Shown here one piece after another: positions 25,829-35,294 of a DNA stretch of 64,000 bases. The translations under genes were made by a program, and so were the position numbers. Positions within the stretch are counted from its first letter, which is position 1; each line of letters begins with the position of its first letter. The DNA is from Faecalibacter sp. LW9 (GTDB lineage Bacteria; Bacteroidota; Bacteroidia; Flavobacteriales; Weeksellaceae): contig NZ_CP141062.1 in assembly GCF_034661295.1 (NCBI RefSeq), positions 1,426,001-1,490,000 of the forward strand, given 5' to 3'. The notes below the pieces were generated by a model. The model made no database searches, was not told where the DNA came from, and saw nothing but the letters and a program-made list of their open reading frames with translations.

Positions 25829-26614
25829 ATGAAAAATTATTTTACCAACTCTATATTAATAACTTTGCTTTTATTGATTACTTCGTGTATATCATTAAAA
25901 GATATACAATTGATACAACCTGATGAAAATTTGAAGTTGAATAGTAAAGGTATGATTGAATATAACGTACCAGAATATTATATTCAACAGAATGATTTAA
26001 TATTAATTAATGTTTCATCTGTAAATCCTTCTACTTTAGGAATTTTAAGTGATTTTACAACATCAGGGAATAGAACATTTTCAACAGGACAGAATCAAGG
26101 AGTTTTAGTGAGAAAAGATGGAAGTATTGAATTACCACGTATTGGTAAAATTAATGTGGAGGGACTTACAATAGAGCAGGCTCGTAAAGCAATTCAAGAT
26201 GAATTTTACAAAATATACACTCCAGATGGGACATATATCGATGTTAATCTTTCTGGAATTGAATATACTTTAATTGGGGAAGCATCTAATGGTGTTTTTA
26301 GAGCTAATAAAAGAGATTTAACCATTATTGAAGCTTTAGCTCGATCAGGAAATAATAATATTTACGCAAATTTTAAAAAAGTAAGAATAATTCGTACAAC
26401 ACCTGATGGTACAAAACAAGTATATGTAGATTTAACAAAAGAATCTATCATGAATTCAGAATATTATTGGATTCAAAATAATGATATTATTGTTGTAAAT
26501 CCACGTAAAGAAAAAGTTTGGGGTGTTGGTCTAAATCCATTATCAGTTGTTACAACAACGATGGGGGTAATTGGAACCATTTTAGGGGTGTATTTATTTT
26601 TTGATCGTTTTTAA
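25829..26614 (+). CDS. Wza-type polysaccharide export lipoprotein
   Basis: The 261-residue outer-membrane export protein has a lipoprotein signal with the lipobox LLITSC (Cys20). It then has the Poly_export domain (IQQNDLILINVSSVNPSTLG, VRKDGSIELPRIGKINVEGLTIEQAR), a SLBB-like part (YTLIGEASNGVFRANK) and a C-terminal hydrophobic helix (about 237-257) that would cross the outer membrane. It lies 2 nt after the WecA-type gene and overlaps the Wzc gene by one base, the standard Wza-Wzc pairing. Confidence 0.93.
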   Translation: MKNYFTNSILITLLLLITSCISLKDIQLIQPDENLKLNSKGMIEYNVPEYYIQQNDLILINVSSVNPSTLGILSDFTTSGNRTFSTGQNQGVLVRKDGSIELPRIGKINVEGLTIEQARKAIQDEFYKIYTPDGTYIDVNLSGIEYTLIGEASNGVFRANKRDLTIIEALARSGNNNIYANFKKVRIIRTTPDGTKQVYVDLTKESIMNSEYYWIQNNDIIVVNPRKEKVWGVGLNPLSVVTTTMGVIGTILGVYLFFDRF

Positions 26615-29061
26615 TGGAAAATAATAATAAGAAAAAGACAGGTGATATATTAGATATTGAGAGATTAATTCCTCGATTAATTTCGGCTTGGCCTATTTAT
26701 TTAATATCGTTACTAATTTGTTTGCTTGTAGCTTTCTATTTAAATAATTGGAAGTTTGATAAAATTTATAGTGCTTCAACGACTTTTAAAATTGCCCATA
26801 ATGCAGCAAGTAATAATTTATCGAACAATTCAATCAATTTTATTTGGGGGGGGAACTCAAATAAAGTGGATGCACTTTCTTATACTTTAAATTCTAGAAT
26901 TCATAATGAAAAAGTTGTTAAAAAGACGGGCGCATATGTATTTTATTACCAACAAGGTAAATTAAAAAAGTCAGATATTTATAAGTTAGATGCTCCTTTT
27001 GTTGTTGAAATTGATACATCGCATCATCAAATCATAAATTCTGAAATTCAAATTACACCTGTAAACGCACAATCATTTCAATTAAAGATGGTAAGTGAAT
27101 CAGGAAATATTTATAGCTATGCAAATGATAGTATTTTAGGGAATAGTAAGTTTAATTTCGCAATAAACTATCAATACAACCAATGGATTCAATCACAAAA
27201 CTATCGATTTAGAATAAAGAAGTCGAATATTCGTTTTGATGATAATACTTATACGTTCAAATTTGTTTCACTTCCAGAAGCAACGCGTAGAGTTATGCAA
27301 AATTTTAGTGTAAGTCAAGCTTCAAAAGTTGCTAGTATTATTTCAGTAAGTAAAAATTCTAAAAGTATTAATGAATCGGTTGATTTATTAAATACCTCAA
27401 TTAAGGTATTAATAGAAACAGAATTATCTGAAAAGAATATTTCAACCATTAAGACTAAAAATTATTTACAAGATCAGATTGCAAAAGTTAGGTTTAAATT
27501 AGACAGTGCTACAGCTAATCTTCAGGATTTGCAGAAGCGTACTGGAATTAATAATTTTCCAGCTAAAAAATCAGAGATTTTAACTTCTTTAATGCAATTG
27601 GATAGGGAACGAATTGCAATAGAAGAACGAATTGAAGCTCTAAATCGTCTTACACCACGTTCTAATAGTAGTGTTAGCAATATGATTGCATTAAATATTG
27701 CTGGTCTTGATGTGTCATATTTCATGTCAAATGTTAATAAACTAGAGGCAGCAGAAAACCAAAAAGATGAATTATTAAAAATTTATCAGAAAAATGCTAA
27801 GGAAATTAAGGAAGCTGATTTAAAAATAGCTGAAGCCAGAGCCGCGATTGATAATATTGTAAAAGCTCATAAACTTAAATTAAACACGGACTTAGAACAA
27901 GTTGATCAAAAAATAGCAGAAATTGAGTATAAAGTAGCTGATTTACCTTTCCAAGAAATTGAATTCTTAGAAGCGAATCGTGCATTTGAAATGAACAATA
28001 GTTTATATTCAAGTTTAATTACTCAATTAAATGCTACAGGATTAACGTTAGCTTCAAATGTATCAGATATTACAATCATAGATCCTGCGAAGAATCAAAA
28101 TCAACGTCCTATCTCTCCTGATACGAAAAGAAATTATTTGATTGCATTAGCCATAGGTTTAATTATTCCTATTATTTTCGTTATTATTCGAGAATTATTA
28201 GACTTTAAAGTTAAAGTGATAAAGGATATCACTTCACGTACTAATATTCCTTTGGTTGGAACCGTTGGAGATTTAGGAGATAATGCACCATTAATTGTAA
28301 TTAATAGTCCAAAATCAGGTTTGGCTGAATCATTTAGAGCTATTCGATCAAATTTAAAATTCCTATATCGATCAGAGCCATTACATTCAAATAATAAAAC
28401 AATATTGATGACTTCATTTATCGGAGGAGAAGGTAAAACATTTAATTCGATGAATTTGGCATCTGTTTTAGGATCAAGTGATAAAAAAGCGTTATTAATC
28501 GGAATGGATTTGCGTAAACCAAAAATTTTTGATGATTTTAGAATCAGTAATAAATATGGTATGACGAATTACTTGACGGATAATGCTTCAATTGAAGAAA
28601 TTACTCAAGATACAATCTTACCAAATTTAAAGATCATTACGGCTGGACCAATTCCTCCAAATCCATCTGAGTTAATTCTTAGTAAACGCATGGATGAATT
28701 CTTTAAAATTGTTAAGGAACAATATGATTTTATTGTCATTGATTCGCCACCGATTGGATTAGTAGCGGATTCCTATGATTTGATGAAGTATAGTGACTGT
28801 ACATTGTATGTAACGCGATATAATTATTCAGAAAAGAATTTTATCAATACCATTTCTAACAAATACGATGAAGGAGAAGTTTCTAACATTGGTATTATTA
28901 TAAACGGATTTAAAGTGAATTCAGGATATGGTTACGGCTATGGATATGGTTACGGCTATGGCTATGGTTACGGTTATTTCGATGAGGATACCTCTTTTGA
29001 TGATTCATTAAAAGGGAAAGTGAAACGATTATTTTTACGAATAAAAGAGCGTTTCTTTTAA
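26614..29061 (+). CDS. Wzc-type BY tyrosine kinase and chain-length co-polymerase
   Basis: The 815-residue inner-membrane protein controls chain length and export with Wza. It has a first membrane segment at about 30-50, a long periplasmic coiled-coil domain, and a second membrane segment at about 508-530. The cytoplasmic BY-kinase domain has Walker A GGEGKT (604-609), Walker A' GMDLRKPK and Walker B IVIDSPPIG. The tail carries nine Gly-Tyr pairs at 771-788 before an acidic segment; tyrosine clusters here are the autophosphorylation sites of the family. The pairs are encoded by three 18-bp tandem repeats. No cognate phosphatase gene (Wzb) is seen in the window. Confidence 0.94.
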   Translation: MENNNKKKTGDILDIERLIPRLISAWPIYLISLLICLLVAFYLNNWKFDKIYSASTTFKIAHNAASNNLSNNSINFIWGGNSNKVDALSYTLNSRIHNEKVVKKTGAYVFYYQQGKLKKSDIYKLDAPFVVEIDTSHHQIINSEIQITPVNAQSFQLKMVSESGNIYSYANDSILGNSKFNFAINYQYNQWIQSQNYRFRIKKSNIRFDDNTYTFKFVSLPEATRRVMQNFSVSQASKVASIISVSKNSKSINESVDLLNTSIKVLIETELSEKNISTIKTKNYLQDQIAKVRFKLDSATANLQDLQKRTGINNFPAKKSEILTSLMQLDRERIAIEERIEALNRLTPRSNSSVSNMIALNIAGLDVSYFMSNVNKLEAAENQKDELLKIYQKNAKEIKEADLKIAEARAAIDNIVKAHKLKLNTDLEQVDQKIAEIEYKVADLPFQEIEFLEANRAFEMNNSLYSSLITQLNATGLTLASNVSDITIIDPAKNQNQRPISPDTKRNYLIALAIGLIIPIIFVIIRELLDFKVKVIKDITSRTNIPLVGTVGDLGDNAPLIVINSPKSGLAESFRAIRSNLKFLYRSEPLHSNNKTILMTSFIGGEGKTFNSMNLASVLGSSDKKALLIGMDLRKPKIFDDFRISNKYGMTNYLTDNASIEEITQDTILPNLKIITAGPIPPNPSELILSKRMDEFFKIVKEQYDFIVIDSPPIGLVADSYDLMKYSDCTLYVTRYNYSEKNFINTISNKYDEGEVSNIGIIINGFKVNSGYGYGYGYGYGYGYGYGYFDEDTSFDDSLKGKVKRLFLRIKERFF
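28924..28977 (+). repeat. 18-bp tandem repeat (3 copies) in the Wzc tyrosine tail
   Basis: The unit GGATATGGTTACGGCTAT occurs twice exactly and a third time with two changes at third codon positions. Each unit encodes three Gly-Tyr pairs. The length keeps frame, so slippage would add or remove three tyrosines at a time. Confidence 0.92.
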
Positions 29062-29062
29062 T

Positions 29063-29635
29063 ATGTTTTGGAAACAATTATTTGATTACATATTTGCATT
29101 AATCCTACTAATAGTATTGGTAGGATTAATCTTTTGTATGATTTTAATTGCAACAATTGATACGAAGGAGTTTGGACTATTCAAACAAAATAGGGTAGGT
29201 CAATTTGGAAAGTCGTTCAAAATTTATAAAATAAGAACGATGAAGGGGGTACAGCATTCTACGATAACGACTCATTCACATCGAATCACGAGAATTGGTA
29301 AATTCTTAAGAGATTATAAATTGGATGAATTACCTCAATTGTTTAATATTTTAATGGGCGATATGAGTTTCGTTGGTCCTCGTCCAGATGTAGAAGGTTA
29401 TGCAGATCGTTTAAAGGGACAAGATCGCATTATTTTACAGGTAAAGCCAGGCATTACAGGCCTAGCTCAATTAAAGTATAGAAATGAAGAACAGATTTTA
29501 TCTATGGTGGAACATCCAATAGAATATAATGATAAAGTTATCTGGCCTGATAAAGTTAATATCAACAAAGAATATGTTGAAAAATGGACATTTCAAAAAG
29601 ACTTGTATTATATTTTAAAAACGGTTTTAAAATAA
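29063..29635 (+). CDS. Bacterial sugar transferase (PglC/WcaJ family initiator)
   Basis: The 190-residue monotopic phosphoglycosyl transferase moves a sugar-1-phosphate onto undecaprenyl phosphate. It has one N-terminal hydrophobic segment (about 8-30), then FKQNRVGQFGKSFKIYKIRTM, the catalytic region LRDYKLDELPQLFNILMGDMSFVGPRPDVE and KPGITGLAQ. The short form without the extra N-terminal membrane domain resembles PglC. It is the last gene of the operon, one base after wzc and followed by a strong terminator. Confidence 0.93.
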   Translation: MFWKQLFDYIFALILLIVLVGLIFCMILIATIDTKEFGLFKQNRVGQFGKSFKIYKIRTMKGVQHSTITTHSHRITRIGKFLRDYKLDELPQLFNILMGDMSFVGPRPDVEGYADRLKGQDRIILQVKPGITGLAQLKYRNEEQILSMVEHPIEYNDKVIWPDKVNINKEYVEKWTFQKDLYYILKTVLK

Positions 29636-29660
29636 AAGAGAGCTGTAATAGCTCTCTTTT
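29634..29660. terminator. Terminator at the end of the polysaccharide operon
   Basis: An 11-bp stem (AAAAGAGAGCT/AGCTCTCTTTT) with a 5-nt loop is flanked by A-rich and T-rich runs. It lies between the operon's stop and the convergent carboxylase gene and can serve both strands. Confidence 0.88.
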
Positions 29661-29681
29661 TTATTTTAATAATTGATTAGA

Positions 29682-31310
29682 CTATACTTGAATTACGCCT
29701 AAGTTAAACGGTGTTTCAATTGGAGCATGATTAGCAGCTTCGATTCCCATTGAAATCCATGTACGTGTATCTAATGGATCGATTATTCCATCGGTCCAAA
29801 GACGTGATGCGGCATAATAAGGGCTTGTTTGAGCCGTGTACTTATCAGTAATTTCTTTTAATAACTCTTCTTTCTTCGTTTCATCAACTTCAACACCTTT
29901 TCCTTTTAAAGTTGCTTCTTGAATTTGTAATAAAACTTTTGCAGCTTGTTCACCTCCCATTACAGCTAACTGAGCTGATGGCCATGCAGCAATTAATCGT
30001 GGATCATAAGCTTTACCACACATCGCATAATTACCTGCTCCGTAAGAATTTCCAACAACAATTGTGAATTTTGGAACAACTGAATTTGAGACCGCATTAA
30101 CCATTTTAGCTCCATCTTTGATAATTCCTCCATGCTCAGATTTTGATCCAACCATAAATCCTGTTACATCTTGTAAAAATACCAATGGAATTTTCTTTTG
30201 ATTACAGTTGGCTATAAAACGAGTCGCTTTATCTGCAGAATCAGAATAGATGACACCTCCAAATTGCATTCCGTCTTTAGCTGATTTTACAATTTTACGC
30301 TGATTCGCGACAATTCCTACAGCCCAACCATCAATGCGTGCATAGGCTGTAATAATGGTTTTTCCATAATCGGGTTTATACTCATCATACTCAGAGTTAT
30401 CCACTAAACGTTTGATAATATCGTACATATCGTACTGTTCTGCACGTGAAACCGGTAGAATGCCATAAATTTCTTTTTCGTCTAAAGCAGGTTTTACAGG
30501 ATCAATACGATTAAATCCAGCTTTTTCATAATCACCAATTTTTGACATTACCGATTTGATACGATCTAATGCATCCTTATCATCTTTGGCTTTATAATCT
30601 GTAACTCCAGAAATTTCGCAGTGTGTAGTTGCTCCACCTAGAGTTTCATTGTCAATATCCTCTCCAATTGCTGCCTTTACCAAATAACTTCCTGCAAGGA
30701 AAATAGAACCTGTCTTATCTACAATCAACGCTTCGTCACTCATGATAGGTAAATATGCTCCACCAGCCACACATGATCCCATAACAGCTGAAATTTGTGT
30801 AATCCCCATAGCAGACATTTTTGCATTATTTCTAAAAATGCGTCCAAAATGTTCTTTGTCAGGGAAAATTTCATCTTGCATCGGTAAATAAACGCCGGCA
30901 CTATCGACCAAATAAATAATCGGCAGTTTATTTTCCATAGCAATTTCTTGTGCTCTTAAGTTCTTTTTACCCGTAATTGGGAACCATGCACCAGCTTTCA
31001 CCGTTGCATCATTTGCAACGACGATGCATTGTTTTCCAGAAACGTAACCGATTTTTACAACCACTCCTCCAGAGGGACAACCGCCATGTTCCTTATACAT
31101 TTCGTCACCAACTAAAGCTCCAATTTCAATGGATGGTGTATTATCATCAAATAAATATTCGATTCGTTCTCTAGCAGTTAATTTACCTTTCGCTTTATGT
31201 GCTTCAATTCGTTTTTTTCCTCCACCTAAGTAAACCTCGTTTAACTTATGTTTTAGCTTTGATAATTCAAGTTTATTGAAATCTTCTCTTTTATTGAATG
31301 TTAAGTCCAT
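29682..31310 (-). CDS. Acyl-CoA carboxylase beta (carboxyltransferase) subunit
   Basis: The 542-residue carboxyltransferase of the biotin-dependent acyl-CoA carboxylase family is most like methylcrotonyl-CoA or propionyl-CoA carboxylase beta subunits. It moves CO2 from carboxybiotin to an acyl-CoA. Features are KGKLTARERIEYLFDD, SAGVYLPMQDEIFPDK, GSCVAGGAYLPIMSDE in the N-terminal half, and the C-terminal oxyanion segments FLQDVTGFMVG and GNSYGAGNYAMCGKAYDP. QDEIFPDKEHFGRIF favours the methylcrotonyl type. No biotin carboxylase subunit is adjacent, so its partner is elsewhere. Confidence 0.9.
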   Translation of the reverse strand: MDLTFNKREDFNKLELSKLKHKLNEVYLGGGKKRIEAHKAKGKLTARERIEYLFDDNTPSIEIGALVGDEMYKEHGGCPSGGVVVKIGYVSGKQCIVVANDATVKAGAWFPITGKKNLRAQEIAMENKLPIIYLVDSAGVYLPMQDEIFPDKEHFGRIFRNNAKMSAMGITQISAVMGSCVAGGAYLPIMSDEALIVDKTGSIFLAGSYLVKAAIGEDIDNETLGGATTHCEISGVTDYKAKDDKDALDRIKSVMSKIGDYEKAGFNRIDPVKPALDEKEIYGILPVSRAEQYDMYDIIKRLVDNSEYDEYKPDYGKTIITAYARIDGWAVGIVANQRKIVKSAKDGMQFGGVIYSDSADKATRFIANCNQKKIPLVFLQDVTGFMVGSKSEHGGIIKDGAKMVNAVSNSVVPKFTIVVGNSYGAGNYAMCGKAYDPRLIAAWPSAQLAVMGGEQAAKVLLQIQEATLKGKGVEVDETKKEELLKEITDKYTAQTSPYYAASRLWTDGIIDPLDTRTWISMGIEAANHAPIETPFNLGVIQV

Positions 31311-31372
31311 TTCGTTTTACTTTTCTACGTTGTATTTTTTGTAAGTTTTGATTCAGAAAGATAATGTATTTG

Positions 31373-31957
31373 TTAATTATTCTCAATAAAATCTTTGCAA
31401 TGTGCTATTAACTCGGGAAAAAACAAACTGAAATCATTTTCAATTTCAATTTCATAACGTTTCATTACCGTAAGAGCATCATTGAGATTATTATCAAATG
31501 TTGTCCTTTTACTAATACCGTTTAATGTCAATTGAATTCCCTCTAAGGTTGAATAATTTTTAAACCAGTTATGTTGTAACAAATGATCTAACATGACTTG
31601 TAATCTAGGAGGAAAATTATCATAATTCATATGGAATAATTCATAACAATTGGAAGTAAAATATTCAAAAGGGATGGTTTGAAAATTACTCCATTGTTTA
31701 ATTAAACAATAATCATACATTAAATCTACTAGGATAGGGGCGTATTTATTCTGGGATTGGTGAAAGTAACTTGTACTTTTCTTTACAATATCATGTTGAT
31801 CTGTAAAGGTATCAATCGCTCGATGCAAAAGAATTCCCAATTTAATATCTTCAGGATAATCGTTGTATTTGTTTCCTTTGACAACTTCTCCTAATAAATT
31901 TCCGATTTGAAGTGATGGATTATTAAACGATAAAAATTGGTGAGCGACTAAATTCAT
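31373..31957 (-). CDS. Acyl carrier protein phosphodiesterase-like protein (AcpH family)
   Basis: The 194-residue cytoplasmic protein matches the AcpH family, which removes the phosphopantetheine group from acyl carrier protein: MNLVAHQFLSF then GNLLGEVVKGN, GILLHRAIDTFTDQHDIV (HRxIDxFTD motif) and LVDLMYDYCL. These His/Asp residues form the HD-like metal site. In E. coli the enzyme is not essential, and activity of Bacteroidota members is untested as far as I know. It appears monocistronic. Confidence 0.85.
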   Translation of the reverse strand: MNLVAHQFLSFNNPSLQIGNLLGEVVKGNKYNDYPEDIKLGILLHRAIDTFTDQHDIVKKSTSYFHQSQNKYAPILVDLMYDYCLIKQWSNFQTIPFEYFTSNCYELFHMNYDNFPPRLQVMLDHLLQHNWFKNYSTLEGIQLTLNGISKRTTFDNNLNDALTVMKRYEIEIENDFSLFFPELIAHCKDFIENN

Positions 31958-32043
31958 AAAATAAAATTGACATTTAAATATAGTTTTAAAATTTGAATTG
32001 GAGATTGTTTATAAAACATTTAAATGTCAATTTTAGATGAATT

Positions 32044-33408
32044 TTATTCATCGGATTTGGTGTGAAATCGATGAAGTATGGGATATTTTAAAAAATATTC
32101 TTCTTTTATTGATGCGTCTAAGGTTAAAGCTTTTTCTAAATGTTCCTTTCCTTGTAACTCATCGTTAATTTGAAAGAATATGCTGCTCAATTGGTAATGA
32201 ATTTCTGCACGATTAAAGTGCTTTAATGCTTTTTGTCCCTCTTGAATAGCGGTTTGATATTCTTCCATAACAATATTGGCTTCGATTAAAGCAATCCAAT
32301 TGTTCAGTCGAAATGGTTCAATGTCTACAATTGTACGATAGCTAGTAATCGCTTCTTCATATTTTCCAAGCTTGATTAAGATATAGCAGTGAGCCTTCCA
32401 ATACTCCACATTACGATCATCTAAATCTATTGCGCGGTTCAAGTAAAACAAAGCTTCTTGATAATTTTCGGACTTAGAATATAAAGCACTTGTTCTGGCC
32501 CATACTTTATCCAATTGTGGATCCTCTTTAATCGAAAGATGATATGATTTCAATGCTTTTAAAGGAAGGTTTAATTTCTCATAGCATTCCCCGATAACTA
32601 AATAAGTAATAGCAGGTGAATCATCATATTCTAAAGATTCTTCTAAGGTTAAAATCGCTTCTTCATATCGTCCCAATTGGGTTAATATATTTCCCTTTTG
32701 GGTATAACCTGAAATACTTGTAGGATTTATTACAGTAACATAGTCATAAGCTTCTAAAGCATCTTCTAATTGTTTGACTTGCTCGTATTGTGCTCCAAGT
32801 TGCCCCCAAGCAATTTCTGAATATGGATTTTCATCAATATATGTTTTTAAAAAATTGATGCAATCTTGGTATGCATGTAGCTCGTTATAACATTGGATGA
32901 TGGAATAAAATGAAAAATCATTATCTTCACTATATTCTAAAGCTTTTAAGAAATACTCTAGGGCGCTACTTACCTCATCTAGATTCAAATATTCATTTCC
33001 GATACAATTGTATATAAAATCTAAATCTTCTTCGTGTAGTGCAGCTTTCTTATAGAACTGAATGGCTTTTTTAGGTAAATCCTTTATCGCCCAAAAACGA
33101 GCAACGACCAATAAATATTCTAAATCATCGGATAAAATATCTTTTAATTCTGTAATTAATTCCGCTGCTTTTTTTAGTTGAGTTAACGATAGGTGATATT
33201 CAATTTTCTTTACTTTAAGGTCATGGTGATCCGGATGCAATGAAAAGGCATAATCAAGCGCTTTCTTAGCATATTCAAAATCGCTCACGTCTAAGTAAAA
33301 AGAAATTATTTCTTGTAACTGTTCAGTGTCAAAGTAAATATTTTCTTTGTGGTCCAACATGTGTTCGAATTGTTCGATCAATTCGTTATTTAAAAACTCA
33401 TCCTCCAT
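32044..33408 (-). CDS. Tetratricopeptide repeat protein
   Basis: The 454-residue soluble protein without signal peptide consists of consecutive TPR units of 34 residues from about residue 25 to 440. Repeats such as AWGQLGAQYEQVKQLEDALEAYDYVTVINP and KLGKYEEAITSYRTIVDIEPF are clear. It is likely a cytoplasmic scaffold; the partner is unknown. It follows glmM on the same strand, but a hairpin terminator lies between them. I know this as a widely kept Bacteroidota family without a named function. Confidence 0.87.
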   Translation of the reverse strand: MEDEFLNNELIEQFEHMLDHKENIYFDTEQLQEIISFYLDVSDFEYAKKALDYAFSLHPDHHDLKVKKIEYHLSLTQLKKAAELITELKDILSDDLEYLLVVARFWAIKDLPKKAIQFYKKAALHEEDLDFIYNCIGNEYLNLDEVSSALEYFLKALEYSEDNDFSFYSIIQCYNELHAYQDCINFLKTYIDENPYSEIAWGQLGAQYEQVKQLEDALEAYDYVTVINPTSISGYTQKGNILTQLGRYEEAILTLEESLEYDDSPAITYLVIGECYEKLNLPLKALKSYHLSIKEDPQLDKVWARTSALYSKSENYQEALFYLNRAIDLDDRNVEYWKAHCYILIKLGKYEEAITSYRTIVDIEPFRLNNWIALIEANIVMEEYQTAIQEGQKALKHFNRAEIHYQLSSIFFQINDELQGKEHLEKALTLDASIKEEYFLKYPILHRFHTKSDE

Positions 33409-33427
33409 AATACCTATCTAAAATAGA

Positions 33428-33453
33428 AAAATGCTTTTAAATAAAAGCATTTT
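33428..33453 (-). terminator. Intrinsic terminator between glmM and the TPR gene
   Basis: An 11-bp perfect stem (AAAATGCTTTT/AAAAGCATTTT) with an AAAT loop lies downstream of glmM on the minus strand. It sits 20 nt before the TPR gene's start. Confidence 0.75.
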
Positions 33454-33492
33454 TCAAAGTTTATAGTTTTGCACAACTAATTAACAAATGGA

Positions 33493-34875
33493 TTATATGA
33501 TCGACTGGATACTTTCAATCATTTTATCGGCTAATTGGTTGGCATTTTCTTCTGATGTACTTTCTGTATAAATTCTAATAATTGGTTCTGTATTAGATTT
33601 ACGTAAATGAACCCATTCGTTTTCAAAATCGATTTTTACACCATCCACTGTATTGATTTCTTCATTTTTATAAAGTTCTTGAACTTTAATTAATAAATCA
33701 TCAACATTGATTTCTGGCGTTAATTTAATTTTCTTTTTTGCCATAAAGTATGCAGGATAAGATGCTCTTAAGTCAGAAACTGACATTTCATTTTCTGCTA
33801 AATGAGATAAGAATAATGCAATTCCAACTAATGAATCACGACCATAATGCAATTCTGGATAGATAATTCCTCCATTTCCTTCTCCACCGATTAAAGCATT
33901 ATTCTCTTTCATTGCTACAACAACATTCACTTCACCGACTGCGGATGGAGTATAAGTTTGTCCGTGTTTAGTTGCAATATCACGTAATGCACGAGAAGAA
34001 GATAAGTTAGAAACTGTAGCAGAAGGAGTTTTTCCCAATACATAATCCGCTACTGCGACTAATGTATATTCTTCTCCAAACATATTACCTTTTTCATCAA
34101 TGATTGCTAATCGATCTACATCTGGATCTACTACAATCCCAAAATCAGCTTTTTCTTCAACAACTTTGGCACAGATATCTCCTAAATGCTCCTTTAAAGG
34201 TTCTGGGTTGTGAGGAAAATGGTCAGTAGGTTCGCAATACATTTTGATGTATTCTACGCCTAATTTATCTAATAAATTAGGAATAGAGATTCCACCAGTC
34301 GAATTTACAGCATCAATTGCTACTTTAAATTTCTTCGCTTTGATAGCTTCAACATTCACTAATGGCAATGCTAAGATTTTCTCAATGTGTAAATCAATAG
34401 CTCCATCAAATGTTTCGTAAGAACCTAGATCGTCAACTTGAGCAAAATTGTAATCATCTGCATCAACAGTGGCTAAAATTTGAGCGCCATCTTCCGCAGA
34501 GACAAATTCTCCCTTTGCATTTAATAATTTTAATGCATTCCATTGTTTTGGATTGTGTGATGCAGTTAATATAATTCCTCCATCAGCTTCTAAATGCGTT
34601 ACCATAACTTCTACTGTAGGAGTTGTTGATAAGCCTAAATCAACAACATGAATACCTAAACCTTGTAAAGTTGAACAAACTAATTGAGAAATCATTTGTC
34701 CTGATATACGAGCATCACGACCAACAATTACTTTATAATTTTCTTTATTTGATTGATTTTTTAGCCAAGTACCGTAAGCTGCTGCAAATTTAACAGCGTC
34801 AATAGGTGTTAAATTATCTCCTGGATTTCCTCCAATTGTACCTCTAAATCCTGAAATAGATTTAATTAAAGACAT
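33493..34875 (-). CDS. glmM: Phosphoglucosamine mutase
   Basis: The enzyme interconverts glucosamine-6-P and glucosamine-1-P for UDP-GlcNAc, peptidoglycan and lipid A. From the ATG at 34875 (MSLIKSISGFRGTIGG) the protein has 460 residues; a TTG further upstream is less likely. The alpha-phosphohexomutase pattern is complete: GRDARISG, phosphoserine loop TASHNPKQWNAL, metal loop DPDVDRLAII, sugar-binding GGEGNGGII and phosphate-binding RKSNTEPIIRIYTES. Bacteroidota GlmM has this length. A TAnnTTTG box lies just upstream. Confidence 0.92.
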   Translation of the reverse strand: MSLIKSISGFRGTIGGNPGDNLTPIDAVKFAAAYGTWLKNQSNKENYKVIVGRDARISGQMISQLVCSTLQGLGIHVVDLGLSTTPTVEVMVTHLEADGGIILTASHNPKQWNALKLLNAKGEFVSAEDGAQILATVDADDYNFAQVDDLGSYETFDGAIDLHIEKILALPLVNVEAIKAKKFKVAIDAVNSTGGISIPNLLDKLGVEYIKMYCEPTDHFPHNPEPLKEHLGDICAKVVEEKADFGIVVDPDVDRLAIIDEKGNMFGEEYTLVAVADYVLGKTPSATVSNLSSSRALRDIATKHGQTYTPSAVGEVNVVVAMKENNALIGGEGNGGIIYPELHYGRDSLVGIALFLSHLAENEMSVSDLRASYPAYFMAKKKIKLTPEINVDDLLIKVQELYKNEEINTVDGVKIDFENEWVHLRKSNTEPIIRIYTESTSEENANQLADKMIESIQSII

Positions 34876-34896
34876 AGTTAAGTTTATTAATTTGAC

Positions 34897-34904
34897 CAAA
34901 GTTA
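34897..34904 (-). promoter_or_regulatory. Candidate -7 box of the glmM promoter
   Basis: TAACTTTG on the minus strand matches TAnnTTTG, 21 nt before the glmM ATG. The -33 element is unclear. Confidence 0.4.
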
Positions 34905-34984
34905 CAAAATGCCCAACAACTTTTAAAATACAGATTGGTATGATTTTAGTTCACTTATAATTAACAACTTAAAATACTATAATT

Positions 34985-35269
34985 ATGATGATATCAGTGT
35001 TAATTTTCTCATTCCTATGGAATTGGATTTCATGGGCAATTTTCGGTTTAATTGCTGGAGCGATAGCAAAAGCTATTATGCCAGGGAAAGATCCGGGAGG
35101 ATTTTGGGTAACAATGTTAATAGGAATTATCGGAGCAATCCTAGGAGGATGGATTTCAACAATTTTATTACAATACGATCCAAACAACTGGTCTTTCGGA
35201 GGATTTTTAGTAGCAATTGCTGGAGCATTAATTTTATTATTTATCTACAGAAAAGTAGCTACGAAATAA
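34985..35269 (+). CDS. GlsB/YeaQ/YmgE family small membrane protein
   Basis: The 94-residue protein with three hydrophobic segments belongs to the transglycosylase-associated family (GlsB/YeaQ/YmgE). The signature is IFGLIAGAIAKAIMPGKDPGGFWVTMLIGIIGAILGGW. Members are often stress-induced and their function is not known. It is monocistronic; the insertion sequence begins 20 nt after its stop, and the IS end hairpin now serves as its terminator. Confidence 0.88.
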   Translation: MMISVLIFSFLWNWISWAIFGLIAGAIAKAIMPGKDPGGFWVTMLIGIIGAILGGWISTILLQYDPNNWSFGGFLVAIAGALILLFIYRKVATK

Positions 35270-35294
35270 TCAAGGAATTATAAAATACAAAAAA

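Noticed and set aside
28924-28977. Repeat cluster as a CRISPR array
   Set aside because: The units are contiguous without spacers and encode the tyrosine tail of Wzc in frame.
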